Below are positions 23,821 to 32,603 of a stretch of DNA of 32,636 nt, piece after piece (positions within the stretch are counted from its first letter, which is position 1; each line of letters starts with the position of its first letter). Position numbers and translations under genes: made by a program. Source of the stretch: Caccovicinus sp964425595 (GTDB taxonomy: Bacteria; Bacillota; Clostridia; Lachnospirales; Lachnospiraceae); assembly GCA_964425595.1 (NCBI GenBank), contig CAYRMW010000026.1:1-32636 (forward strand), written 5' to 3'. The notes under the pieces were generated by a model that was not told the DNA's origin, made no database searches, and worked only from the letters and a program-made list of their open reading frames with translations.

Positions 23821-25568
23821 GTGCTATCGCAAGAATTTTCCGGCGTGCCTGCCGGTTTCTGCGGGGCCGCGTCCGCCCTGACCGCATCATCCGTTTTTGC
23901 CGGATGCGCCCGCCCGGGCATCTCCGCCAGCGCTTTCATCTCATGGGCATTCTGCAGCACCGCGTCCGTGATCTGCGCGCCGCCCAGCAGCCTGGCCAGC
24001 TCCCGGATGCTTTCCTCCCGGTTAAGCCGCCTGATCTGCGTCACTGTATTCCCTTCCCGGACGGACTTTTCAATCGCATAGTGGCAGTCGGCCATCGACG
24101 CGATCTGCGGAAGATGGGTGATGCAGATCACCTGGTGCGTCCCGGCGATCTCTCTCAGCTTTTCGGATACCTTCTGCGCCGTCCGGCCGCTGATCCCCGT
24201 GTCGATCTCGTCAAAGATCAGCGTGGGGATCTGATCCGTATCAGCCAGCACTGTCTTGATCGCCAGCATGATCCGGGACAGCTCCCCGCCGGAAGCCACC
24301 GCCCGCAGCGGCTTGACCGGCTCGCCCGGATTCGTGGAAATGAGAAATTCCGCTTCATCCCAGCCCTCCGCCGTGAAATGATCCAGCTGCCGCACTTCCA
24401 TGACAAACTGCACCTCAAGGAAATTCAGGTCAAGAAGGCTTTCCCGCATCCTTGCCGCCAGCCGTTCGGCCGACCGGCGGCGCACGTCGGTCAGGCGGCC
24501 GCAGGCCTCGGAAAGCCGGCTTTCCAGCTCCTCTTTTTCCTGTTCCAGTTCCCTGCGGATCTCATCAAAATGTTCCAGCTCTTCCAGCCGCTTTTTCTTT
24601 TCCTCCAGCGCCGTTAAGACCGCGTCCACCGAATTCCCGTACCGGGCCTGGATCCCGCGGATCGTATCCAGCCGCTCTTCGATCTGCCGCAATTCCTCCG
24701 GTTCAAACACGCAGCCGTCCATATATGCCTGGATCCCGCGGGCCAGGTCATGGATCAGGGACTCCACGTCGTAAGCCTGCGCCCGGATTTCCTTTAGCTC
24801 GCCGTCATACCCGGCCGCCTGGTCCACCGCCCGGACCGCTCGCGAAAGGGAGTCCGTATCCAGGGCCTGATAGGCCTCGGAAAGCGCTTCCGTGATCCGC
24901 CTGGCGTACGAAAGCTTCCGGTAACGGGCCGCCAGCTCTTCCTCCTCGCCCTCCCGAAGCGCCGCCTCCTCGATGCTGCGGATCTCAAACCGGCAGAAAT
25001 CCGCCTCACGGAGCCGTTCCTCCGCACCGCCCTCCATCGACGAAAGCTTCGCCTGCACCGACTGGTACTGCCGGTACGCGTCGGCGATCTTCTTCTTCCA
25101 CGGCTCCGCCTCGGCGCGGCAGTAGGCATCCAGGATCTCCAGATGCTTATGCAGATGCAGAAGCGACTGATGCTCATGCTGTCCGTGCATGTCGATCAGC
25201 AGGCCGGTGACTTGCTTAAGCTTTACCGCCGTCACCGTTTCATCGTTGATCCTGGACACGCTCCGGGAAGGAAGGATGCGCCGGGAAAGGATCAGCGTCC
25301 CGTCCTCCGGTACGTCGATATCCAGTGCCTGCAGCGCCTGCCTCTGCGCCTGGGAATCCACGGAAAAAAGCAGCTCGACATAAGCGCTCTCTGCCCCCCG
25401 GCGGATGCTCTCCCGGGAAACCTTTCCCCCCAGAGCCATATTGACCGAGCCGATCAGGATCGATTTTCCCGCTCCCGTCTCTCCGGTGAGGATGTTTAGC
25501 CCCTCGCCGAATGTGATCCTGGCCTGCTCAATGAGCGCCAGGTTCTTAACCTGCAGTTCCAGAAGCAT
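23814..25568 (-). CDS. recN: DNA repair protein RecN
   Basis: The 584-residue SMC-like ATPase acts in double-strand break repair. Walker A GETGAGKS is at 29-36, long coiled coils fill the middle, and the C-terminal half has the ABC signature ASGGELSRIMLAIK and Walker B LIFDEIDTGISG. The last 35 residues or so (after ALAEMPGRA) are an Ala/Pro/Asp-rich tail beyond the usual RecN end. The frame is open 10 codons upstream, but the ATG at 25566-25568 has GGAGG 8 nt upstream. It follows argR, as in most Clostridia. Confidence 0.96.
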   Translation of the reverse strand: MLLELQVKNLALIEQARITFGEGLNILTGETGAGKSILIGSVNMALGGKVSRESIRRGAESAYVELLFSVDSQAQRQALQALDIDVPEDGTLILSRRILPSRSVSRINDETVTAVKLKQVTGLLIDMHGQHEHQSLLHLHKHLEILDAYCRAEAEPWKKKIADAYRQYQSVQAKLSSMEGGAEERLREADFCRFEIRSIEEAALREGEEEELAARYRKLSYARRITEALSEAYQALDTDSLSRAVRAVDQAAGYDGELKEIRAQAYDVESLIHDLARGIQAYMDGCVFEPEELRQIEERLDTIRGIQARYGNSVDAVLTALEEKKKRLEELEHFDEIRRELEQEKEELESRLSEACGRLTDVRRRSAERLAARMRESLLDLNFLEVQFVMEVRQLDHFTAEGWDEAEFLISTNPGEPVKPLRAVASGGELSRIMLAIKTVLADTDQIPTLIFDEIDTGISGRTAQKVSEKLREIAGTHQVICITHLPQIASMADCHYAIEKSVREGNTVTQIRRLNREESIRELARLLGGAQITDAVLQNAHEMKALAEMPGRAHPAKTDDAVRADAAPQKPAGTPENSCDSTS

Positions 25569-25620
25569 GCGCCTGCCCTCCCCTTCTTCTGTCTTCATCG
25601 TCCGGTCCGCCTGGATGCCG

Positions 25621-26067
25621 TCAATCCAAAAGCTTCCGGATCTTATCCATCACCAGGATCGTGTCGTCCACGCTGCGCACCGCGCACATGATGGTATCGT
25701 CTCCGGCGATGCAGCCCACGATCTCCGTAAAATGAATGGCGTCCAGCGCGGCCGCCACGGCCATGGCCATCCCGGAGACCGTCTTGATCACCAGGATGTT
25801 CTGCGCCATATCCATGCTGAGGTACCCATCCCGGAGGATGCGGATATATTTGTCGCTGAAATTTCCCGGAGTCTGCAACACCATATACCGCTGCCTTCCG
25901 TTCACCGCAGGCGCCTTGGTCAGCTTCAGTTCGCGGATATCCCGGGAGACCGTGGCCTGTGTCACATTAAACCCAGCCTGATTCAGGTACTCCGCCAGTT
26001 CTTCCTGTGTCTCGATCTCATATTTTCCAATCAGTTCTACAATCTTGCTGTGACGCTCTACCTTCAT
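25621..26067 (-). CDS. argR: Arginine repressor ArgR/AhrC
   Basis: The 148-residue regulator controls arginine synthesis and breakdown genes. The N-terminal winged helix has TQATVSRDIRELKL, and the C-terminal arginine-binding and trimerisation domain has GCIAGDDTIMCAVR, with the Asp pair that contacts arginine. The frame is open 17 codons upstream to 26118, but the ATG at 26065-26067 gives the normal length, with GGGAG close upstream. It lies between nadK and recN in the conserved operon. Confidence 0.95.
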   Translation of the reverse strand: MKVERHSKIVELIGKYEIETQEELAEYLNQAGFNVTQATVSRDIRELKLTKAPAVNGRQRYMVLQTPGNFSDKYIRILRDGYLSMDMAQNILVIKTVSGMAMAVAAALDAIHFTEIVGCIAGDDTIMCAVRSVDDTILVMDKIRKLLD

Positions 26068-26119
26068 CTTCTCCCACGCTCCGTTTCTTATGCTCAACCA
26101 TGGCTGCCGCCGTTCCATC

Positions 26120-26956
26120 TTATATTCTTGTCATCTTGCTGCTGAGATTCTGGAGAAAAGATACCCTCTCCAGCTGTATCAGGACCGTATCAAGCGGCGA
26201 CTGGCCGATCAGGATCTGGTCGCCGGGGACCAGCGGCCCTGCCGCGTTCCCGTCAAAGGCCGCCATATGTCCCTCTTCTTCCACCTGCACCGCCACCCGA
26301 TCATCCGCGCCAAGGACGATGCTCCTGGCATTCAGCGCATGGCAGCAGATGGGCGTAAGCACCATCACTCTGGCCTCCGGCGCCACGATGGGACCGCCCG
26401 CCGAAAGATTGTACGCCGTCGAGCCGGTGGGCGTAGCGATGATCATCCCGTCCGCCGTATAATTATTCAAAAATTCCCCGTTTACCGTGATGCGGAAATG
26501 GAGCGGCTTTAAGATATCCTTCCGGCTGATGACGATCTCATTTAACGCGATATCCTGAAACACAGGACGGCCGTCCCGCAGGACCTGTCCGGAAAGCATC
26601 ATCCGCTTTTCCAAAACGTAGCGGTCATCTAAGAGGGCATCCAGCATGGCGGACATGTCCCGGCTGCTGCTAATCTGGGTCAGATAGCCCAGATGCCCCC
26701 GGTTCACGCCGATAAAGGGAACGCCCCGGCCGGCCAGATCTCTGGCTGCCTGGATCAGCGTGCCGTCTCCCCCGATCGTGATCACGCAATCCGTGCCCGC
26801 CGGCACCTGCTCCGGATCCGTATAGCTTCCCCCGGGCCGGTCCATGGAACAGACGGCACAGGAAGCGCCCCGCTGCTCCAGGTACGCGCGGATCTCCTGC
26901 TCCGTCTTTTCTGCGTCCTTCTTGCTCCGGTTTGTCACAATGTAAAACGACCTCAT
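26120..26956 (-). CDS. nadK: NAD kinase
   Basis: The 278-residue enzyme phosphorylates NAD to NADP. The GGDGT motif is at 62-66, and the second signature region is TPTGSTAYNLSAGGPIV, followed by the NAD-binding part. Length is normal. The ATG has GGAGG about 7 nt upstream. It starts 2 nt before the tlyA stop region ends (gap of two bases), so the genes are tightly packed. Confidence 0.95.
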   Translation of the reverse strand: MRSFYIVTNRSKKDAEKTEQEIRAYLEQRGASCAVCSMDRPGGSYTDPEQVPAGTDCVITIGGDGTLIQAARDLAGRGVPFIGVNRGHLGYLTQISSSRDMSAMLDALLDDRYVLEKRMMLSGQVLRDGRPVFQDIALNEIVISRKDILKPLHFRITVNGEFLNNYTADGMIIATPTGSTAYNLSAGGPIVAPEARVMVLTPICCHALNARSIVLGADDRVAVQVEEEGHMAAFDGNAAGPLVPGDQILIGQSPLDTVLIQLERVSFLQNLSSKMTRI

Positions 26957-26958
26957 CG

Positions 26959-27768
26959 CTATCCCTCCAGTTCCCGGTGCGATGCCTCCACCACCGCTGC
27001 GGCGTCCACGGGCACGGCGTCGGAAGACGGCTCATCCCCGCCGCTTTGGAGGTAGAGCAGATATTCGATATTGCCTTCCGGTCCGCGGATCGGCGAGTAT
27101 TCCAGATTCAGGATCTGAAAACCGGCCGTCCGGGCAAATCCCATCACCATCCGGATCACCTCCAGATGCACGGTTCTGTCCCTGACCACGCCCTTTTTGC
27201 CCACCTTCTCCCGGCCGGCCTCGAACTGGGGCTTGATCAGACAGACGACGCGCCCGCCGTCCCGCAGCAGGGCCTTCACCGGCCCGAGAACCTTCGTCAG
27301 GGAAATGAATGAGACGTCGATGGAAGCAAAGGCGACCGGCTCCGGGATCTGCTCCGGCGTCACATAGCGGATATTGGTCTTTTCCATACAGACCACCCGG
27401 CTGTCGTTGCGCAGCTTCCAGGCCAGCTGTCCGTGACCCACATCCACCGCATACACCTTCGCTGCCCCATTCTGCAGCATGCAGTCAGTGAACCCGCCGG
27501 TGGAGGAACCCACGTCCATGCAGACTAGGCCTTCCAGACTGAGGCCGAACTGCCGCATGGCCTTTTCCAGTTTCAGACCGCCCCGGCTGACGTACGGCAG
27601 CGTGTTCCCCCGCACTTCCAGGGACACCGTATCCGCAAAGACCGTCCCGGCCTTGTCCTCTTTCTGCCCGTCCACGTAAACGATCCCGGCCATGATCAGC
27701 GCCTTGGCCTTCTCCCTGGACTCAGCCAGATTCCGTTTTACCAAAAGTACATCCAAACGTTCCTTCAT
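26959..27768 (-). CDS. tlyA: TlyA family rRNA methyltransferase/hemolysin-like protein
   Basis: The 269-residue protein has an N-terminal S4 RNA-binding domain (about 1-60) and an FtsJ-like SAM methyltransferase domain with DVGSSTGGFTDCMLQ starting at residue 85. Members methylate 2'-O positions in rRNA in some bacteria; the target here is inferred. The ATG (27766-27768) has GGAGGA 4-5 nt upstream; a TTG four codons earlier is unlikely. Its first 47 nt overlap the end of dxs in another frame. Confidence 0.92.
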   Translation of the reverse strand: MKERLDVLLVKRNLAESREKAKALIMAGIVYVDGQKEDKAGTVFADTVSLEVRGNTLPYVSRGGLKLEKAMRQFGLSLEGLVCMDVGSSTGGFTDCMLQNGAAKVYAVDVGHGQLAWKLRNDSRVVCMEKTNIRYVTPEQIPEPVAFASIDVSFISLTKVLGPVKALLRDGGRVVCLIKPQFEAGREKVGKKGVVRDRTVHLEVIRMVMGFARTAGFQILNLEYSPIRGPEGNIEYLLYLQSGGDEPSSDAVPVDAAAVVEASHRELEG

Positions 27769-29647
27769 CCGCTCCTCCAAAAAAGCCCTGTTCTTCCATT
27801 TTCCTGATGATCGAATCGCTGTCTATCCCCAGGCACTCCCGCAGCACGCTGACATTTCCGTGCTCCACGTAGGTATCCGGAAGCCCTACCGGGTAGACCC
27901 GGGTTTTCGGATGCCGCGCGCTGATGTACACGGCAACCGCCTGGCCGAAGCCGCCCCGGAGCACATTTTCCTCCAGCGTGACCACAAGAGGATGCGTATC
28001 CGCCAGGCGATCCGCCAGCTCCCGGTCAAAGGGCTTGACAAAACGGCCGTTGGCCAGGCTGCAGAGTATCCCACGCTTGGCTAACTTCTGGCAGATGTGT
28101 TCCGCGGTGCTGACCATGCTGCCCACCGCGAGGAGGGCGATCCGCGCCCCCCGCGCGCTGTTGTCGATGAGAAGCTCGCCCTTTCCGTACTCGATGGGCT
28201 GACGGTACTCCTTAAGCCCCCGGTAAGCCTCGCCCCGGGGATAGCGGATCGCTACCGGCCGGCCCAGACTTAAGCCAAAAGAGAGCATCGCCTCCAGTTC
28301 CCACCGGTTCTTCGGCGCCATCACCGTCATGTCGGGGATGCAGGTCAGATAACTGTAGTCAAAAATCCCCTGATGGGTCTCGCCGTCGCTTCCCACCAGA
28401 CCTGCCCGGTCCACCGCGAAGAGTACCGGAAGCTCCTGGATGCAGACATCATGCAGGATCTGGTCAAAGCCCCGCTGCAGAAAAGAGGAATACACCGCCA
28501 CGACCGGCTTTAAGCCGGCAGCCGCCATGCCCGCCGCGCTGGTCACCGCGTGGGCTTCCGCGATCCCCACGTCAAAGAACCGTTCCGGGAACTTCCTCGC
28601 GAACGTCTTCAGACCGGTGCCGTCCGGCATGGCCGCCGTCACCGCCACGATCCGCTCATCCTTCCTGGCCAGACGGCAGAGCGCCCGCGAAAAGACATCG
28701 GTATAGGCGGGATGCTCCTTTTTCTGCTGCGGCTTTCCCGTGGCAACGTCAAAGGGATCCACTCCATGAAACTGGGAAGGGTTCCTCTCGGCCGGCGCAT
28801 AACCCTTTCCCTTTTTCGTCAGCACATGCACCAGCACGGCGTGATCGAGCCGCTTCGCTTCCAGAAGCGCCCGCTGCACCTTCCGGATATCGTGGCCGTC
28901 CACCGGCCCCAGATAGGTGATCCCCATGTTTTCAAACAGCATCCCGGGAATGAACAGCTGCTTGATGCCGTTCTTCGTCCGCTTGATCCCGTCGATCATC
29001 TGCTGCCCGCCGGGAATCCGCTCCAGCGCGCCCGTCACGTTTCTTTTCAGATCATTGTAGCCGTCTCCGGTGCGCAGGCCGTTCAGATAGCTGGAGATGC
29101 CGCCGACATTCTCCGAAATGGACATGTTGTTGTCGTTCAGGACGATGATGAAATTCTTCTTCATCCTGGCCGCGTTGTTCAGTGCCTCATAGGCCATGCC
29201 CCCGGTCAGCGCACCGTCCCCGATGATGGACACCACAAAATAGTTTTCGCCCAGCAGATCGCGCCCCTGCGCCATCCCCAGTCCGGCGGAAATGGAGGTC
29301 GAGCTGTGTCCTGTATCAAACGAATCATAGGGGCTTTCCTTGCGCTTGGGGAATCCGCTCAGGCCCCCGTACTGGCGCAGCTCACGAAACAGCTCCCTCC
29401 TTCCGCTTAATATCTTATGCACGTAGGACTGGTGTCCCACGTCCCATATCACCTTGTCTTTCGGCAGGTCAAAGGCCAGGTACAGGGCAATGGTCAGCTC
29501 CACCACGCCAAGATTCGAAGCCAGATGCCCGCCGGTATGGCTGATCTTCTCCACTAAAAAGGTCCGGATTTCCTGAGCCAGCGTCTCCAGCTCTTCTGTA
29601 TTAAGCGTCTTGATCTCTTCCGGATCCTGTATTCGCTCCAACACCAT
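27722..29647 (-). CDS. dxs: 1-deoxy-D-xylulose-5-phosphate synthase
   Basis: The 641-residue thiamine diphosphate enzyme condenses pyruvate and glyceraldehyde-3-phosphate, the first step of the MEP isoprenoid pathway. The thiamine-binding motif runs from GDG (143-145) to NDN (171-173). HTGGHLASNLGVVELT near the N-terminus and the transketolase-type C-terminal domains are present. Length is normal, although the last 20 residues or so, which overlap tlyA, are poorly conserved in type. The ATG has AAGGTG 5-7 nt upstream, and ispA ends 9 nt before. Confidence 0.97.
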   Translation of the reverse strand: MVLERIQDPEEIKTLNTEELETLAQEIRTFLVEKISHTGGHLASNLGVVELTIALYLAFDLPKDKVIWDVGHQSYVHKILSGRRELFRELRQYGGLSGFPKRKESPYDSFDTGHSSTSISAGLGMAQGRDLLGENYFVVSIIGDGALTGGMAYEALNNAARMKKNFIIVLNDNNMSISENVGGISSYLNGLRTGDGYNDLKRNVTGALERIPGGQQMIDGIKRTKNGIKQLFIPGMLFENMGITYLGPVDGHDIRKVQRALLEAKRLDHAVLVHVLTKKGKGYAPAERNPSQFHGVDPFDVATGKPQQKKEHPAYTDVFSRALCRLARKDERIVAVTAAMPDGTGLKTFARKFPERFFDVGIAEAHAVTSAAGMAAAGLKPVVAVYSSFLQRGFDQILHDVCIQELPVLFAVDRAGLVGSDGETHQGIFDYSYLTCIPDMTVMAPKNRWELEAMLSFGLSLGRPVAIRYPRGEAYRGLKEYRQPIEYGKGELLIDNSARGARIALLAVGSMVSTAEHICQKLAKRGILCSLANGRFVKPFDRELADRLADTHPLVVTLEENVLRGGFGQAVAVYISARHPKTRVYPVGLPDTYVEHGNVSVLRECLGIDSDSIIRKMEEQGFFGGADEGTFGCTFGKTESG

Positions 29648-29656
29648 AATCGCACC

Positions 29657-30553
29657 TTACTTTTCCCTGGTGACCAGCATCCGAATCAGCTGCTCCAGAA
29701 ATTGATTTTCCCGATCCAGCGAATGCAGCCGGTCAATGGCCTCCTCCGAAAGCCGCTCTACCTCTTTTGCGGCCTCCTCCAGCCCGGCAAGCGTCACGAA
29801 GGTCGTCTTCGCGTTCCGCTCGTCGCTGCCCACCGGCTTTCCCAGCAGCGCGGAATCGCCCTTCACGTCCAGGATGTCATCCTGAATCTGAAAGGCCAGC
29901 CCCACGTCTAAGGCAATCTGGGATATCCGCGCGCACTCTTCCTCCCGCGCGCCGGCCAGCACCGCGCCGATCAGCATAGCCGCCTCCAGCAGCGCACCGG
30001 TCTTTAACCGGTAAATAAAATCCAGCTGATCCGCCGAAATGGGCCGGTCCGTCAGCTCGACATCCACGACCTGACCGCCGATCATCCCATAGATCCCCGT
30101 CTTCTCCGCCAGGATCCGGATCGCCTGGCCTACCCGGTAAGGATGGGCCGTCCCGGCGAACGCGCCGGAAGCCGTGGAAAAAGCCTCCACGATCAGCGCG
30201 TCCCCGGCAAGAACGCCCATATCCTCCCCGAACGCGGCCCAGGTACTCTTCTTCCCCCTGCGGTACTCGTCATTATCCATGCAGGGAAGATCGTCGTGGA
30301 TCAGCGACGAAGTATGGATCATCTCGATCGCCGCCATGAAATGCTCCAGCTCCTTTTTCGCACCGCCAAAGCCGAACAGGCGGGCAGTCTCCCGCATGAG
30401 GAGCGGACGGATCCGCTTCCCCCCTGCATTCATGCTGTAATTCATAGCCCTCATGATGGTCCGCTGAAAGCCTGCTTCCTCCGGCAGATACCGGCTGATG
30501 ATCTCTTCTGTTTCTCTTACCCGTTCTGCCAGCACCCTGTTAAACTCCGGCAT
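29657..30553 (-). CDS. ispA: Polyprenyl (farnesyl-type) diphosphate synthase
   Basis: The 298-residue enzyme builds short-chain prenyl diphosphates from IPP and DMAPP. The first Asp-rich motif is DDLPCMDND starting at residue 87 and the second is DDILD at 225-229; GGKRIRP at about 44-50 binds IPP. The longer first motif fits a bacterial farnesyl or geranylgeranyl diphosphate synthase. The ATG at 30551-30553 has GGGGGAGG just upstream; a GTG five codons earlier is unlikely. Its start overlaps the xseB end by 14 nt, and dxs follows in the same pathway. Confidence 0.94.
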   Translation of the reverse strand: MPEFNRVLAERVRETEEIISRYLPEEAGFQRTIMRAMNYSMNAGGKRIRPLLMRETARLFGFGGAKKELEHFMAAIEMIHTSSLIHDDLPCMDNDEYRRGKKSTWAAFGEDMGVLAGDALIVEAFSTASGAFAGTAHPYRVGQAIRILAEKTGIYGMIGGQVVDVELTDRPISADQLDFIYRLKTGALLEAAMLIGAVLAGAREEECARISQIALDVGLAFQIQDDILDVKGDSALLGKPVGSDERNAKTTFVTLAGLEEAAKEVERLSEEAIDRLHSLDRENQFLEQLIRMLVTREK

Positions 30554-30776
30554 TGTCCTCCCCCTCACTCAACACGATCATTTTTTTCTCTACCTGATCG
30601 ATCTGCTTTGCGCAGCTACTGACTAACTTCATGCCCTTCTCAAACCAGCGGAAGGATTCCTCCAGAGAACTCTCCTCGTCCTCCAGCTTTTCCAGGATCC
30701 CCTCCAGCTCCCGGAACGACTCCTCTATGGTCAGCAAAGGCGCCTGTTCATCCCTGCGTTCATCCTTTTCTTCCAT
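30540..30776 (-). CDS. xseB: Exodeoxyribonuclease VII small subunit
   Basis: The 78-residue protein is the small helical subunit of exonuclease VII. It contains TIEESFRELEGILEKLEDEESSLEESFRWFEKGMKL, in outline the family core. The ATG at 30774-30776 has AGGAGG 9 nt upstream; an ATG three codons earlier is too close to that site. It lies between xseA and ispA, with the start 22 nt after the xseA stop. Confidence 0.93.
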   Translation of the reverse strand: MEEKDERRDEQAPLLTIEESFRELEGILEKLEDEESSLEESFRWFEKGMKLVSSCAKQIDQVEKKMIVLSEGEDNAGV

Positions 30777-30798
30777 TACCTGCATCCTCCTCCCCACG

Positions 30799-32007
30799 CT
30801 AAGCGTCCCCGGTCAGCTCCACCGTCTCGGCCCTGGCCAGGATGCGGCCGTCCCGGACGCGGATCTCCAGACGGTCGCCCGGCTTTACCCGGGAAGCGCT
30901 GACGATCCGTCTGCCCCCGCCGTCCGTCAAAAAGCCATAGCCGCCGCTGATCTTCTCCAGAGGCGACAAACCCTGCAGGCGGCCGGCCAAAAGCTCCAGG
31001 CGGTGCTTTCTGTCCAGAAGCTTCCTCTGCATGGCCTGCTCCAAATCCTCCTCAAACCCGACAAGGCGCATCCGCCGGTCATTGATCCGGCGGACCGGAT
31101 CCCTGGTCCCAAGCCGCAGGCGGTACTGTTCCAGCCGGTTCTTTTCCTGCTCCACTCGCCGCTCCCCGGCCTGCACCAGGGCCCTGCGCGCTCCGTCAAG
31201 GTCTGCCTGGAACTGCCGGTAATCGAACACGGCAAGCTCCGCCGCGGCGGACGGCGTCGGCGCCCGCAGATCCGCCACATAATCGGCGATGGTCACATCC
31301 GTCTCATGCCCTACCGCGGAGATCACCGGGGTGGCGCACGAAAAGATCGCCTGGGCCACATCTTCTTCATTGAAGGCCCACAGATCCTCGATGGATCCGC
31401 CGCCCCGTCCCACGATCATCACGTCCGTCCCCACATCGTCCAGGGTCTGTATCCCCCGGACGATGCTCTCCTTCGCCCCCTTGCCCTGCACCAGGGCCGG
31501 GTAGAGGATCAGCTGGACATAGGGGTTCCTCCTTTTCGCGATATTCATGATATCCCGGATGGCTGCCCCGGTAGGCGCCGTCACGACTCCCACCGTCCGG
31601 GCATAGCGGGGAATCGGCTGCTTGTAGACCGCGGAAAACATCCCCATCTCTTCAAGCTCATCCCGCAGCCGGACAAACTCCATATACAACGCGCCCAGGC
31701 CGTCCAGGCGAATCTCCCGGGCATACAGCTGGTACCTGCCGTCCCGCTCATACACATCCACGGAACCGGAGGCCACTACCTGCTGCCCTTCTTTTAGCGG
31801 AAAAGAAAGGCCCATCCTCTGGCTGGCAAACATGACCGCAGACAATGCGCCCTTCCCGTCCTTCAGGGTAAAGTAAATATGTCCCGAGGTGTGGTACTTG
31901 ACATTCGACACCTCGCCTTTTATGGATATCCTGCTCAGCGCATAGTCCTGCACGAACATGTTTTTGATATATGCATTTACCTGGGATACGGTATACACCC
32001 CGGCCAT
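30799..32007 (-). CDS. xseA: Exodeoxyribonuclease VII large subunit
   Basis: The 402-residue catalytic subunit degrades single-stranded DNA from both ends. The N-terminal OB fold (about 1-100) has ISIKGEVSNVKYHTSGHIYFTLKD, and the catalytic domain has VVTAPTGAAIRDI, GRGGGSIEDLWAFN and ISAVGHETDVTIADYVADLRAPTPSAAAE in outline. A coiled-coil segment follows from about 260 to 340. The ATG lies 3 nt past the nusB stop and depends on a weak site, so it is probably coupled to nusB. Confidence 0.97.
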   Translation of the reverse strand: MAGVYTVSQVNAYIKNMFVQDYALSRISIKGEVSNVKYHTSGHIYFTLKDGKGALSAVMFASQRMGLSFPLKEGQQVVASGSVDVYERDGRYQLYAREIRLDGLGALYMEFVRLRDELEEMGMFSAVYKQPIPRYARTVGVVTAPTGAAIRDIMNIAKRRNPYVQLILYPALVQGKGAKESIVRGIQTLDDVGTDVMIVGRGGGSIEDLWAFNEEDVAQAIFSCATPVISAVGHETDVTIADYVADLRAPTPSAAAELAVFDYRQFQADLDGARRALVQAGERRVEQEKNRLEQYRLRLGTRDPVRRINDRRMRLVGFEEDLEQAMQRKLLDRKHRLELLAGRLQGLSPLEKISGGYGFLTDGGGRRIVSASRVKPGDRLEIRVRDGRILARAETVELTGDA

Positions 32008-32010
32008 AAG

Positions 32011-32454
32011 CTACACCAGCTTTGCCAGGATCCCGTTGATGAAGGCCGGCGCGTCCTTCCCGCCGAAGCGCTTCGCCAGCTCCACGGCTTCATTGATCGC
32101 CACCTTCTCCGGGATATCGTCATCGTACTTCATCTCATACACCGCCAGCCGCAGGAGCGCCAGCTCTACCCGGCCCATGCGTCTGGTCTTCCATCCCTCG
32201 GCGACCTGATCGATCTTTTCGTCCAGCTCCGGGATCAGGTCGATCACGGCACTCACCCTGTCCTTCAGATACCGGCTGTCCTTCTCACTCATATCCACCC
32301 GGTGCACAATGATCTCGGCTCCCTCCGGGGTCGTATCCTCTTCCTCCGGCACAAGGAAATACTGCTCCAGCTGATCCCGCGCCTCCTGTGCAGGGTAAAA
32401 GGCAGCGCCAAACAGCATCTTAAAGCAATGCTCCCTCAACTCTCTTCTGGTCAT
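32011..32454 (-). CDS. nusB: Transcription antitermination factor NusB
   Basis: The 147-residue all-helical protein takes part in antitermination of rRNA operons. The start MTRRELREHCFKMLFG and the C-terminal region LRLAVYEMKYDD...AINEAVELAKRFG are typical. The frame is open to 32559, but the ATG at 32452-32454 has AGGAGG 8 nt upstream and the normal length. It is the first gene of the operon running to recN. Confidence 0.95.
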   Translation of the reverse strand: MTRRELREHCFKMLFGAAFYPAQEARDQLEQYFLVPEEEDTTPEGAEIIVHRVDMSEKDSRYLKDRVSAVIDLIPELDEKIDQVAEGWKTRRMGRVELALLRLAVYEMKYDDDIPEKVAINEAVELAKRFGGKDAPAFINGILAKLV

Positions 32455-32530
32455 GAATCGTTCCTCCTGAATCCTCTGTTCCCGATCTGCCGTCCGCGGA
32501 CAGCGCCCGGGCATCCGGACGTTTTGGCTT

Positions 32531-32559
32531 ATTATAGCAAATTTGGAGAAATTGCACAA
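32531..32559 (-). promoter_or_regulatory. Promoter of the nusB-recN operon
   Basis: On the minus strand TATAAT (32531-32536), preceded by TGC (extended -10), lies 17 nt from TTGTGC (32554-32559). It gives a leader of about 70 nt and follows directly after a terminator. Confidence 0.82.
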
Positions 32560-32563
32560 GATT

Positions 32564-32603
32564 GAAAAAAGCCAGGGCCCCGCTTCGTCTCAGGACCCTG
32601 ACT
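32564..32603 (-). terminator. Terminator of the gene upstream of nusB
   Basis: On the minus strand an 11-bp stem with two G-T pairs (arms 32593-32603 and 32570-32580) is followed by TTTTTTC. It ends the transcript of a gene that lies outside the window to the right. Confidence 0.82.

Noticed and set aside
30631..31797. Plus-strand open frame of 388 codons opposite xseA
   Set aside because: Antisense shadow of xseA.
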